Origin: Noviherbaspirillum denitrificans
Lineage (GTDB): Bacteria; Pseudomonadota; Gammaproteobacteria; Burkholderiales; Burkholderiaceae_D
Reading direction: 5' to 3'
DNA: 48,777 nt
Assembly: GCF_002211445.1 (NCBI RefSeq)
Contig: NZ_LSTO01000001.1
Span: forward strand, 3,211,419-3,260,195
Shown: positions 32,744-41,569 of the stretch, piece by piece
Layout of the letters: each line of letters begins with the position of its first letter
How positions within the stretch are numbered: position 1 is the first letter of the stretch
Made by a program: the position numbers and the translations under genes
The notes under the pieces: model-generated
What the model was told of the DNA's origin: nothing
The model's input: the letters and a program-made list of their open reading frames with translations, nothing else
Databases searched by the model: none

Positions 32744-34906
32744 CTATTTCGCCGCGCGCTGTTCTATGGTGACGGTGAGGTTGAGACGCTTCCCGTCACG
32801 CACCATACGTTCGAAGTCGCCCGCCACGACTGGTGGGCTGAACAGGTAACCCTGGAGCTGGTCGCAGCCGAGGTCGCGCAGGAAGGCCATCTGTTCCGGC
32901 GTCTCGACACCCTCGGCGACAATCTCCTGGCGCAATTGCTGGCCCATCGTCACGATGGCGCGCGCAATCGCGCAATCGTTTTCTTCCTGCGGCAAACCAA
33001 TCACGAAGGCGCGGTCGATCTTGAGCGTGCTGATCGGGAATTTCTTCAGGTAGGCGAGGCTGGAATAGCCGGTGCCGAAATCGTCGAGCGCCAGCGCCAG
33101 GCCGCGCGCCGCCAGTTCGTTCATGATCGGGATGACGGTGTCCGGGCCGCGGACCAGCAGTGTCTCGGTGATTTCCAGCTTGATGCGGTCGGCGGCGATG
33201 CCGTGGCGCTCAAGGACTTCCTGGATGCGGTCCGGCAGGTGCCGGTCGAACTGGCGCGATGACAGGTTGACGGCCACGGGCGGCACATCGACGCCCGCAT
33301 CCTGCCATTGGCGGATCTGGCGGCAGGCTTCGTCCAGCACCCAGGTGCCGAGTTCGAGGATCAGTCCGGTTTCTTCCGCGACCGGAATGAAAATACCGGG
33401 CGAGACCATGCCGCGATCGGGATGTTTCCAGCGCAGCAGCGCTTCGGCGCCGACGATGCGGCCGCTGCGCAGGCTGACCTTCGGCTGGTAATGCAGCTGC
33501 AGGTGATTGCCGACGAGCGCACGCCGCAATTCGCTTTCGAACCAGAGGTGCTCCTTCGCCCGTTCGTTCATTTCCGGGCTGTAGAACATGTAGCCGTTGG
33601 CGCCGTTGTCGTGCACGCGCACCCGCGCCGCATCCGCGTAGCGCAGCAGTGCCGCGGTGTCCATGCCGTCTTCCGGATAGACCGAGATGCCGATGCTGGC
33701 GCCGATGCGCAGGTTGTGCTCCTCGATCTCGAAGGGTGCGTCGAGCTTGGAAAGCAGCTTGTTGGCGACGATACCGGCGTGTTCCCGCTTCTGTATCTCG
33801 AACAGCGCCACCGCGAACTTGTCGCCGTCGATGCGCGCAAGCACGTCTTCGTCGCGCAGCACATGACGGAATCGCGCGCTCACCTCGCCCAGCAGGGCGT
33901 CGCCGACTTCATGGCCAAGGGTGTCGTAGATGGAGTGGAAGCGCTGCAGGTTGATCACCAGCAGGGCACCATGCGACCTGCTACGGCGCGCGGAGGCCAG
34001 CGCCTGGCCGACCAGCTGGTTGAGCAGTGCGCGGTTCGGCAGTCCGGTCAGGGTGTCGTAGTTGGCCAGTCGCTGCATGCGCGCTTCAGCTTCCTTGAAG
34101 ACGCTGATGTCGGAGAAGATCGAGAAGGCGTGGGTGATCTGCCCCTTGTCGTTGCGTACGACACTGATCGTGACCGACTGCGGGAAGACGTCGCCATTCT
34201 TGCGCTTGCCGAAAATCTCGCCCTGCCAAGGCCCGGCGCCTTGCATGGCCGACCGCACTTGTGCGCGGAAGTCGGCGGTGTGCTTGCCGGAGCGGAGCAG
34301 GTCGGGCGTCTTGCCGATGGCTTCGGCGGCAGAGTAACCGGTGATGCGGGTGAAGGCAGTGTTGACGGAGACGATGCGCTCCTCGCCGTCGGTGATCAGG
34401 ATGCCCTGGTCGCTGTCTTCGATGATGCGCGCATGCAGGCGCAGCTTGTCTTCATCTGACAGGCGCTCGGTGATTTCGGACATGCGGGCCACCATGCCCG
34501 CCGGATGGCCGGCCTCGTCCAAGGTCATCGACAGCGCCAGGCTGGCCCAGAAGATTTCGCCGGATTTCTTGCGGCGCCGAACCTCCATCAGCGACGTGCC
34601 TTCTTCCAGGAAGAGTTCGGCGACCTGGTCGTCGTCATCGGCGTACAGGAAGAGCACGTGCTGGCCGACTGCTTCTTCCGGCGTGTAGCCGAACAGGCGC
34701 TCGGCGCCGTCGTTCCAGCTGGTGATATAGCCCGCCGGATCCATGCCGATCACCGGCTCGGACAGTTTGGCGCGCGGGGATTGGCCCTTCAGTCCGGCCA
34801 GTTCCGCTTCAAGCGCGCTCAAGGCTTGCAGTTGGGCCGCGCCATCGAGTGAACGCGCCTCGCGGCACAATGCAAGGCAGCGCTCGATGGCGTTCTGGTC
34901 AGGCAT
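32744..34906 (-). CDS. PAS-PAS-(degenerate GGDEF)-EAL phosphodiesterase
   Basis: 720 residues from ATG 34906 (GGAGG 6 nt upstream). Two PAS domains (about 45-148, 155-272), a GGDEF-like domain (280-445) and an EAL domain (455-710). The GGDEF motif has become DGDKF (360-364), the metal-binding Asp before it is changed (INLQRF), and the end motif AMYxAK is lost, so cyclase activity is unlikely. The EAL domain is complete (E488AL, NLSSRQF, EITE, DDFGTGYSS, KIDRAF, AEGVET), predicting c-di-GMP breakdown. The start overlaps the end of the HDOD gene by 8 bp, so the two form an operon. Confidence 0.92.
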   Translation of the reverse strand: MPDQNAIERCLALCREARSLDGAAQLQALSALEAELAGLKGQSPRAKLSEPVIGMDPAGYITSWNDGAERLFGYTPEEAVGQHVLFLYADDDDQVAELFLEEGTSLMEVRRRKKSGEIFWASLALSMTLDEAGHPAGMVARMSEITERLSDEDKLRLHARIIEDSDQGILITDGEERIVSVNTAFTRITGYSAAEAIGKTPDLLRSGKHTADFRAQVRSAMQGAGPWQGEIFGKRKNGDVFPQSVTISVVRNDKGQITHAFSIFSDISVFKEAEARMQRLANYDTLTGLPNRALLNQLVGQALASARRSRSHGALLVINLQRFHSIYDTLGHEVGDALLGEVSARFRHVLRDEDVLARIDGDKFAVALFEIQKREHAGIVANKLLSKLDAPFEIEEHNLRIGASIGISVYPEDGMDTAALLRYADAARVRVHDNGANGYMFYSPEMNERAKEHLWFESELRRALVGNHLQLHYQPKVSLRSGRIVGAEALLRWKHPDRGMVSPGIFIPVAEETGLILELGTWVLDEACRQIRQWQDAGVDVPPVAVNLSSRQFDRHLPDRIQEVLERHGIAADRIKLEITETLLVRGPDTVIPIMNELAARGLALALDDFGTGYSSLAYLKKFPISTLKIDRAFVIGLPQEENDCAIARAIVTMGQQLRQEIVAEGVETPEQMAFLRDLGCDQLQGYLFSPPVVAGDFERMVRDGKRLNLTVTIEQRAAK

Positions 34907-35894
34907 GTTGTCCTCCGGCGCTTTCGCGCACGACGTCCAGCATCCAGTTGTGGGCTTGCACATTCAACAGGTTGAATTCGGCGGCCGCCAGGTGCAGGCC
35001 TTGCAGGCAGGCTTCTACTGCTGGCAAGTCGCGGCCTTCGGCCGCTTCGGCCAGTGTCAGGAGCCGCCCGATGTCGCCCTCGCGGCGCAGCAGCGCGCCC
35101 AGTAGGGTTTCGCTGATCCTGAGAGGGCGCAGGACTTCCTCCAGCGGCATGCCGAACAGCACACCGAGAAGCGAGAACATGCCGGCCATGAAAGCCGATT
35201 CCTGGTTCGACTTGTCGAGGCCGCTGGCCTTCGCGGCCAGCTCCATCAAGCGGGCGCGGACCGCAACGCGCGCCAGCAGCATGGCAGAACCTTCATCGCC
35301 GGAGCGCGCGGAAAACAGCATCAGGTTGAGCCAGCGCCGCAGCTGCGCGCGCCCGAGGATCAGGATGGCCTGGGAAAAACTGGTGATTTGCCGGCTCATG
35401 CCCATGCCGAGCGAATTGACGAGACGCAGCAGGTGATAGGACAGCGTGGGATCGCGCCTCAGGACGGCTTCGATTTCATGTGTGTCAGCATCGGTGGACA
35501 CGAGCTGGACCAGCTGCAGCGCCAGCGCGCGGGACGCGGCCTGGCTGCCCGCCGGCTTGGCGCGCGGCGCCATGTACCACGGGCCGGCGATCCAGTCGAT
35601 CTCGGGCGGAAACGGTTCTTCGGGAAGGCGATCGATGCGTGCAAGCGATCCGGCAGGCACAGGGCGGCAACCCGCCTCCACGACTGCTGGTTCGAGCGAT
35701 GGTGACATGCCGCCGGTAGTGAACCGGCATGGGAACCGCCCCGCAAGCGCGCGGAAGTCTTCGTGTTGGGCCAGCGGGATGAACGCGTCGTCGGCGCCAC
35801 TGTTGCTGAACTCAAGCAGCAGCGCGGCCGGTGTACGGTTCCGGTCAGAGAGCAGATCGACCGACAGGAGCGGGGCAGGGGGCAGGACGCTCAT
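34899..35894 (-). CDS. HDOD-domain signalling protein with a shortened N-terminal region
   Basis: 331 residues from ATG 35894. The HDOD domain starts near residue 120 (ALQLVQLVSTDADTHEIEAVL, DPTLSYHLLRLVNSLGMG, SQAILILGRAQLRRWLNLML). Related YuxH-type proteins carry a full EAL domain in front of HDOD; here only about 115 residues remain and I see no EAL motif, so that part looks reduced or divergent. HDOD proteins are non-catalytic relatives of HD phosphohydrolases acting in signalling. It overlaps the downstream phosphodiesterase gene, so the two probably work on the same pathway. Confidence 0.85.
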   Translation of the reverse strand: MSVLPPAPLLSVDLLSDRNRTPAALLLEFSNSGADDAFIPLAQHEDFRALAGRFPCRFTTGGMSPSLEPAVVEAGCRPVPAGSLARIDRLPEEPFPPEIDWIAGPWYMAPRAKPAGSQAASRALALQLVQLVSTDADTHEIEAVLRRDPTLSYHLLRLVNSLGMGMSRQITSFSQAILILGRAQLRRWLNLMLFSARSGDEGSAMLLARVAVRARLMELAAKASGLDKSNQESAFMAGMFSLLGVLFGMPLEEVLRPLRISETLLGALLRREGDIGRLLTLAEAAEGRDLPAVEACLQGLHLAAAEFNLLNVQAHNWMLDVVRESAGGQHA

Positions 35895-35992
35895 GGCGAC
35901 TTCGGACGGCAAATATCAATCCTGATATGTTACCCCGAAAGACGGCCATGTGTTGACAAAGGGAAATGTAGTTTGAAAAGTGTTGCTCTAGA

Positions 35993-36211
35993 TTAGCCTG
36001 TTGACGTATCCGGTTTCGCAGAACGGAACGCAGTCCGGGATTTTCGAATGGCGGATTTCCGTGCATTAACCACCTCGCGCAAGGCAACGGCGAGCATTTC
36101 CTGGCGGCGATAGGCCGGAATCATGTGCGCCGTCAGGCTATACGCCCGCACGGTCCGCTCCAGGTTACGCAGTGCGCGCAGTTCTTCGCTGTGTTGCTCG
36201 TCAAGCATCAT
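35993..36211 (-). CDS. Small hypothetical protein, 72 aa
   Basis: ATG 36211 is preceded by AGGA at 9 nt; a second ATG follows directly. The product is highly charged and helical (EELRALRNLERTVRAYS, RRQEMLAVALREVVNARKS), basic at the C-terminus, without membrane helix. I do not recognise it. It has its own candidate ECF-like promoter at 36250-36275, which supports its being a real gene. Confidence 0.5.
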   Translation of the reverse strand: MMLDEQHSEELRALRNLERTVRAYSLTAHMIPAYRRQEMLAVALREVVNARKSAIRKSRTAFRSAKPDTSTG

Positions 36212-36249
36212 GATGGTCGTTCCTGTCAAAAGCTACTCGGTACTCCCTA

Positions 36250-36275
36250 GACCGGAGCAGGAGCATTTTTGTTCC
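36250..36275 (-). promoter_or_regulatory. Possible ECF-sigma-like promoter of the 72-aa gene
   Basis: GGGAAC (GGAAC at 36271-36275) and GGTCTA (GTC at 36250-36252) are 18 bp apart on the minus strand, about 40 bp before the ATG. The block TGCAGGGAAC plus GCTCCTGC recurs before the FtsH-like gene. Confidence 0.4.
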
Positions 36276-36364
36276 CTGCAGGAAAATGTTCGGCGACCTT
36301 TCAGGTAAGAATCATCTAGTGGATATCCTCTACAAATAGTATCGAAGCAAGCTGACTCTATAGA

Positions 36365-36370
36365 TATAAT
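36365..36370 (+). promoter_or_regulatory. -10 box (TATAAT) upstream of the membrane GGDEF gene
   Basis: A consensus TATAAT lies 114 bp before the ATG at 36485, in a local A/T-rich patch. The -35 at 17 bp (TCGAAG) is poor, so activation by a regulator is possible. The 273-bp gap 36212-36484 otherwise contains only the divergent ECF-like element. Confidence 0.5.
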
Positions 36371-36484
36371 AGTTGCCGCAAGGCAATAACAATAACCTGG
36401 AGACAACCCGGCATAGCGCGGTGCGGCCACTCGCCTGCACTTCTCTTGCGCGTACCGAGGAGCCCCCGATCCGGACAAGGCGCC

Positions 36485-37561
36485 ATGGATATTCCTGTAA
36501 CGGCTTCACCGTCTAAAACGCGGCACCTGAACCTTGGCAGCGAAATGGGCCATGCGTGCTTCCGCCTCGCCGGGACCATGGTATTCGTCGCCTATATCGC
36601 GATTGCCTGGGGGATGGGGCATATCCTCGACCTGCACGAGGCAGTGGCCGGCATTGCCGCCTTTCTCGGATTCAGCGCGGCGTGGATCGGCGTCGTCGGT
36701 TTTTCCCTGCTCAACTTCCGCACACGGCGCATCCTTTCCATCGTCCTCGACCAGGCAGTGTTCGCGTTTGCCTTGTACGAAGCGGGCGACGTGCTTGCGC
36801 CGGTCATCTGGGCACCGGTCGTGATGGCTGTCGGCAACGGTTTGCGCAACGGCCCGAGATACGCCCGGCTATCGTCGGTCATCGGCGGCGCATGCGTTGG
36901 GGTGGCGCTGGGACTGTCGCCGCACTGGCAGGCAGGCAAACTGGTGACGGAAGGCATCGTGCTGTCCATCCTCGTGCTGCCTTGGTATACATTGAAGCTG
37001 TCCGAGCAGATTGCGCAAGCCAAGCGCGAGATGCAGCAGCGCGCCGCGCGTTTCGAATCGGCGTCGCGCACGGATTCGCTGACCGGCCTGATGAACCGGG
37101 CGGGTTTCTTCCAATGCCTGCAGAAGCAGCTGCACGATGCAGGGCGGAGCGGCGCGCGCAGCGCAGTGATGCTGCTCGATCTCGATGGCTTCAAGGCAGT
37201 CAATGATGTCGGCGGCCATGGTATGGGCGATGAAGTGCTCAAGCACATCGCCAACCGGTTGCACGATTGCGTCGAAGCCAACGACCGCGTGGCGCGGCTG
37301 GGCGGTGACGAGTTCGGCATCGTTGTTTCCGACGCCTCGGACCTCACGGAGCTGGAAAGGCTGGCGCAATCGATCGTCGAGACGATCGCGGCTGTCCACG
37401 TGCACGGCCAGGGCGATTTGCGCATCGGCGCCAGCGTCGGCATCTGCCTGCTTCCCGACGACGGTTGCCGCGACGAATCGTCCGTGATGGAAACTGCCGA
37501 CCGCCTGATGTACCAGGCAAAGAAGTCCGGCAAGAACCGCTACTGCATCAATCCTCATTGA
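36485..37561 (+). CDS. Membrane-bound GGDEF diguanylate cyclase
   Basis: 358 residues from ATG 36485. About five hydrophobic segments (residues 25-170, from ACFRLAGTMVFVAYIAIAWG on) form an N-terminal membrane sensor, followed by a short coiled coil and a GGDEF domain (190-350). The active motif LGGDEF is intact, with VMLLDLDGFKAVND supplying the metal site. The inhibitory RxxD motif reads EAND, so product inhibition through that site is probably lost. It makes c-di-GMP in response to a membrane signal. It lies 183 bp upstream of the exporter operon on the same strand with no clear terminator, so read-through is possible. Confidence 0.9.
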   Translation: MDIPVTASPSKTRHLNLGSEMGHACFRLAGTMVFVAYIAIAWGMGHILDLHEAVAGIAAFLGFSAAWIGVVGFSLLNFRTRRILSIVLDQAVFAFALYEAGDVLAPVIWAPVVMAVGNGLRNGPRYARLSSVIGGACVGVALGLSPHWQAGKLVTEGIVLSILVLPWYTLKLSEQIAQAKREMQQRAARFESASRTDSLTGLMNRAGFFQCLQKQLHDAGRSGARSAVMLLDLDGFKAVNDVGGHGMGDEVLKHIANRLHDCVEANDRVARLGGDEFGIVVSDASDLTELERLAQSIVETIAAVHVHGQGDLRIGASVGICLLPDDGCRDESSVMETADRLMYQAKKSGKNRYCINPH

Positions 37562-37744
37562 CGCGCGTTTGACCACGCGCAAACATCCCCGGCGCATGAA
37601 ATCCTAAGGTTTCTGTAACGCTTGCTGGCGCGCGGCCACGCTTCGAACGCGCGAGCCTTGCGCCAGATCCAATTTCATGCCGGGGAGCAGTGAACCCGCT
37701 CTCCATGCCTTGCATCCAACAGGGCTAACCGCAAGGAGGGGACG

Positions 37745-38497
37745 ATGACGGCGATTGTGCGTATTGACGATGAAGTCATCCGTGTCGAGGACTTCGTCAG
37801 GACACTGAAGCTCACCGGGCAGTTCGAGGGCCTCATCGAGCAGATTGTCAGGGACAAGCTGACGGTGCGTGCGGCGAAGAAACACGGCATCAAGGTAACG
37901 CCGGAAGAGATCCAGGAACGTGCCGACAACTTCCGCCGCGTGCAGGGCCTGCACCGCGCGGCCGACATGAACAACTATCTCAATGCGCTGGGCGTGAGCC
38001 TTGACGAATTCGAGACCTTCGTCACCGACAGCCTGTACCAGGAAAAGATGATGGCCGACGTCTGCAGCGACAAGGCCATCGAGCATTACTTCAAGCTCAA
38101 CTCGCCGAAGTTCGACAGCATCGAAGTCAGCCACATGGTGCTCGACGCCGAAGGCAAGGCCAAGGAAATGGTGTCCTACCTGCGCGATGATCCGGATGCC
38201 TTCGGCGACATGGCGCGTGAGCATTCCGTTGCCGATACAAAGGAGCAGGGCGGGCGCATCGGCAAGGTGCTGCGCGGCTCGCTGAAGACCGATATCGAAG
38301 CCAAGGTCTTCAATGCATCCGAGGGCGACCTGCTCGGACCGTTTGCGTCGCCGGACAGGTCAGTGTTTGAAATCTTCAAGGTGGATGCCAAGCATCCGGC
38401 TCGGCTGGATGACGACACGGCGGCCGAGATCCGCCGCCTGCTGCGAGAGGAATGGCTGTTTGCCCGCGCGCAGGAACACATCATCGAAGCACGGTAA
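37745..38497 (+). CDS. Cytoplasmic parvulin-type peptidyl-prolyl isomerase
   Basis: 250 residues from ATG 37745 with a strong ribosome site (AAGGAGG). The N-terminal 105 residues are helical and SurA/PpiD-like (FVRTLKLTGQFEGLIEQIV, VTPEEIQERADNFRRVQGL). The parvulin domain (about 120-225) has SVADTKEQGGRIGKVLRGSL and GPFASPDRSVFEIFKV. Unlike SurA or PrsA it has no signal peptide or membrane anchor, so it acts in the cytoplasm. Being 9 bp upstream of a C39-peptidase exporter, it is probably a chaperone keeping the export substrate unfolded or presenting its leader (inference). First gene of a four-gene operon. Confidence 0.88.
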   Translation: MTAIVRIDDEVIRVEDFVRTLKLTGQFEGLIEQIVRDKLTVRAAKKHGIKVTPEEIQERADNFRRVQGLHRAADMNNYLNALGVSLDEFETFVTDSLYQEKMMADVCSDKAIEHYFKLNSPKFDSIEVSHMVLDAEGKAKEMVSYLRDDPDAFGDMAREHSVADTKEQGGRIGKVLRGSLKTDIEAKVFNASEGDLLGPFASPDRSVFEIFKVDAKHPARLDDDTAAEIRRLLREEWLFARAQEHIIEAR

Positions 38498-38506
38498 TCC
38501 CCTTTC

Positions 38507-41500
38507 ATGGACGCGGCGCAGAAACAGCAGCAGCCCCTGGCGGATTTCCTCGCGTCCGTCGAGCTCCTTTCTCCCTTCAGCCGCGACGAGATCGAGCGGC
38601 TGGCAGAGCATGCGGAGTCCCGCTTCTTCGCATTCGGCGACACGGTCTGCAATGCCGGTGACCCGGCCGGTGGATTGTTCATCGTCAAGTCCGGTTCGGT
38701 GCGCGTCTTTACCGAGGAGAACGGCAAGGAAATCAGCATGGGCGTGCGCAAGGAGCGCGAGGTCATCGCCGAGATCGCGATGCTGCGCGACTACCGGCAC
38801 GAATCATCGGTGCGCGCGTCGCTCAAGACCGAACTGCTGTTCATCCCGCGCAAGGTCATCGAGCCGATCATCGCGCGCAATCCCGCGGCGCTGGAGTTCA
38901 TCGCCAGTTATGTGGCGATCAGCTCGGCCGGCGGATTCGTCACGCGGCTGTTCGATCTGCGCGGCAAGGTCAACAAGGCGGAGCTGGAAGAGTTCGTGCG
39001 CAGCGTGGGCGTCAAGCGCGTTGCGGCCGGCAGGGACATCCTGAAGCAGGATTCGAAGGAAGACCGGCGCCTTTATGTGATCCGACAGGGGGAAGTCAGG
39101 CTGTTGCGCACCGAGGAGGGCACCGAGTATCCGCTCGCTACATTGCACCAGGGCGACATCTTCGGCGAGAAGGCGTGCCTGATGCGGCAGGAACAGATGG
39201 TGACGGTGACCGCCGTTACCGACACCACGCTGCTGGTGATCCCGGAAAAGACCATCCACCTGATCCTGGAGCGCAACCCGAAGCTGCGTGAAGTGCTGGA
39301 AGACCGCATCCGCATTGTCGAGCGGGAACTGCAGCGGCAGAAGAAGCTCGAGGAGCGGCGCAAGCGCCCGGTGCTGCTCGACCTGCAATCAAAGCCCGCA
39401 ATGGGCGAGAAGGTCATTCGCCGCTTCCCGCTGGTCGAACAGGCGGAAGAGATGGATTGCGGCGCCGCCTGCCTGGCGATGATCTGCAAGCACTACGGCA
39501 TCCCGATGACGCTGGGCAAGCTGCGCGAACTGGCCAATGTGACTACGGCCGGCGCCACGCTCGACAGCCTCGCGCGCGTGGGCGACTCGCTTGGATTCTC
39601 CACGCGCGGCGTGCAGTGCACCTACGAATCCCTGCTCGGATTCCAGCTGCCGTTCATCGCGCACTGGGAGGGTTACCACTACATCATCGTCTATGGCGTC
39701 TCCAAGACCCACGTGTGGGTCGCCGATCCGGCCATCGGCTTCAAGAAAATGGCGGTCGAGGAATTCGAGCGCGGCTGGAGCGGCACCTGCCTCGTCTTCA
39801 CGCCGGGGCAGGACATGGTGCAGCTCGCGGCGTCGCGCTCACCCTGGATACGTTTCGTCGGCTATCTCAAACCGTACAAGAAGATCCTGCTGCATATCTT
39901 CCTTGCCACCTTCGTCATCCAGGTGCTCGGGCTGGTGCCGCCGCTCATCATCCAGAACATCCTCGACGGCGTCATCGTGCACCAGAACTTCAACCTGCTG
40001 CACCTGCTGATCGTCGGGCTGGTCATATCAAGCCTGTTCACGCAGCTGATGACGACCATACGTTCCTTCCTCGCCGGGTTCATGGTGCGCAACCTCGACT
40101 TCGCAATGATGTCGCACTTCTTCAAGCACACCATGTCGCTGCCGTTTTCCTTCTTCGCCAAGCGCAAGACGGGCGATATCCTCGCGCGCTTCCAGGAAAA
40201 CCACACCATCCGCGCCTTCCTGACAGAGTCGACGATCACCACCATCCTCAACCTGCTGATGGTATTCATCTACTTCACCATCATGTTCCTGTACAACGTC
40301 AAGCTGACGATGGTGCTGATCGCCTTCGTCATACCGATCATTACACTGACGGTGTTGGCGACGCCGAGGGTGAAGAATTTCGCACGCGAGGCATTCGCCG
40401 CATCGACCGACGCGCAAGCCTTCCTGATGGAGGCGTTGGGTGGCGTCGAAACCGTGAAGGGCATGGGGACCGAACGCCCGGTGCGCCTCAAGTGGGAAAA
40501 AAAATACGTGAAGGCGCTGGAGGTGCAGTACCGCGCGCAGACCTTCAACATCTGCATTTCGCTCGTGGGCCAGATCCTCAATGCCGCGACCACCATTGCG
40601 GTGCTCTGGGTCGGCGCGAGCCTGGTGCTCTCGCGCGAGCTGAGCATCGGCCAGCTGATCGCCTTCAACGCCTTGATGGGCAGCGTGCTGGCGCCGCTGA
40701 TGGGCCTGGTCGGCCTGTGGAATCTGCTCAATGATGCCGGCGTGGCGATGGAGCGGCTGGGCGACGTGCTCGACATGGAACCGGAGCAGAAGCCGCAAGA
40801 CTTGCCGTCGCGCGTGGTGCTGCCCGACCTGCAGGGCGAGATCAAGCTGGAAGGCCTCTACTTCCGTTATGGCGGCGACGACACGGCCTATGTGTTGGAA
40901 AACATCAGCCTCGACATCAAGCCGGGCGAACTGGTTGCCATTGTCGGCCGCAGCGGATCGGGCAAGACCACACTGGCCAAGCTGCTGGTCGGCTTCTACA
41001 TGCCCACGGAAGGCAAGATCGTGGTCGACGGCTACGACATGAGCGTGATCGACAAGGATTACTACCGCGCGCAGGTCGGCTATGTCATGCAAAGCAATCT
41101 GCTGTTCTCGGGCACGATCGCCGAGAACATCGCAAGCGGCGAAGAAAGCCCGGACCGCCGGCGCATCGAGGAAGTGGCAAAGATGGCCGATGCGCACGCC
41201 TTCATCAGCAAGCTTCCGCTGGGTTATGAACAGGTGGTCGGCGAGCGAGGCATGGGCTTGTCCGGCGGCCAGATCCAGCGCTTGTGCATCGCCCGCGCGC
41301 TCTACCACGACCCGCGGCTGCTGGTGTTCGACGAAGCGACCTCAGCGCTCGACACCCAGTCCGAAAGCAACATCATGGGCAACATGCACGAGATCCTCAA
41401 GGGCCGCACCGCGGTCGTCATCGCCCATCGCCTCAGTACCATCATGCGTGCCGACAAGATCCTGGTGCTGTTTGAAGGCGCGGTGGTCGAGCAGGGACGG

Positions 41501-41569
41501 CACGAGGAACTCGTCGCGCGCCGCGGCATGTACTACGAACTCGTCCAGAAACAATTGAGCGCCGCATGA
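38507..41569 (+). CDS. Peptidase-containing ABC exporter with two N-terminal CNB-like domains
   Basis: 1020 residues. Order: CNB-like 1 (about 15-130), CNB-like 2 (165-275), C39 peptidase (305-435), six-helix membrane domain (445-740), ATPase (780-1015). The peptidase is complete: Gln312, Cys318 (MDCGAAC), His391 (GYHYIIVYG) and Asp407 (VADPAIG). It should cut after a Gly-Gly leader during export. ATPase motifs are GRSGSGKTT, LSGGQ, LLVFDEATSALD and AHR. Neither CNB domain keeps the phosphate-binding arginine, so the ligand may not be cAMP. The layout recalls the cyanobacterial exporter HetC. No HlyD or TolC gene is in the window. The stop overlaps the next start (ATGA). Confidence 0.93.
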   Translation: MDAAQKQQQPLADFLASVELLSPFSRDEIERLAEHAESRFFAFGDTVCNAGDPAGGLFIVKSGSVRVFTEENGKEISMGVRKEREVIAEIAMLRDYRHESSVRASLKTELLFIPRKVIEPIIARNPAALEFIASYVAISSAGGFVTRLFDLRGKVNKAELEEFVRSVGVKRVAAGRDILKQDSKEDRRLYVIRQGEVRLLRTEEGTEYPLATLHQGDIFGEKACLMRQEQMVTVTAVTDTTLLVIPEKTIHLILERNPKLREVLEDRIRIVERELQRQKKLEERRKRPVLLDLQSKPAMGEKVIRRFPLVEQAEEMDCGAACLAMICKHYGIPMTLGKLRELANVTTAGATLDSLARVGDSLGFSTRGVQCTYESLLGFQLPFIAHWEGYHYIIVYGVSKTHVWVADPAIGFKKMAVEEFERGWSGTCLVFTPGQDMVQLAASRSPWIRFVGYLKPYKKILLHIFLATFVIQVLGLVPPLIIQNILDGVIVHQNFNLLHLLIVGLVISSLFTQLMTTIRSFLAGFMVRNLDFAMMSHFFKHTMSLPFSFFAKRKTGDILARFQENHTIRAFLTESTITTILNLLMVFIYFTIMFLYNVKLTMVLIAFVIPIITLTVLATPRVKNFAREAFAASTDAQAFLMEALGGVETVKGMGTERPVRLKWEKKYVKALEVQYRAQTFNICISLVGQILNAATTIAVLWVGASLVLSRELSIGQLIAFNALMGSVLAPLMGLVGLWNLLNDAGVAMERLGDVLDMEPEQKPQDLPSRVVLPDLQGEIKLEGLYFRYGGDDTAYVLENISLDIKPGELVAIVGRSGSGKTTLAKLLVGFYMPTEGKIVVDGYDMSVIDKDYYRAQVGYVMQSNLLFSGTIAENIASGEESPDRRRIEEVAKMADAHAFISKLPLGYEQVVGERGMGLSGGQIQRLCIARALYHDPRLLVFDEATSALDTQSESNIMGNMHEILKGRTAVVIAHRLSTIMRADKILVLFEGAVVEQGRHEELVARRGMYYELVQKQLSAA

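Noticed and set aside
37562-37744. A sigma-54 promoter before the prolyl isomerase gene
   Set aside because: TGGCGCGCGGCCACGC looks similar, but GG and GC are 11 bp apart instead of 10 and the -12 element is poor.
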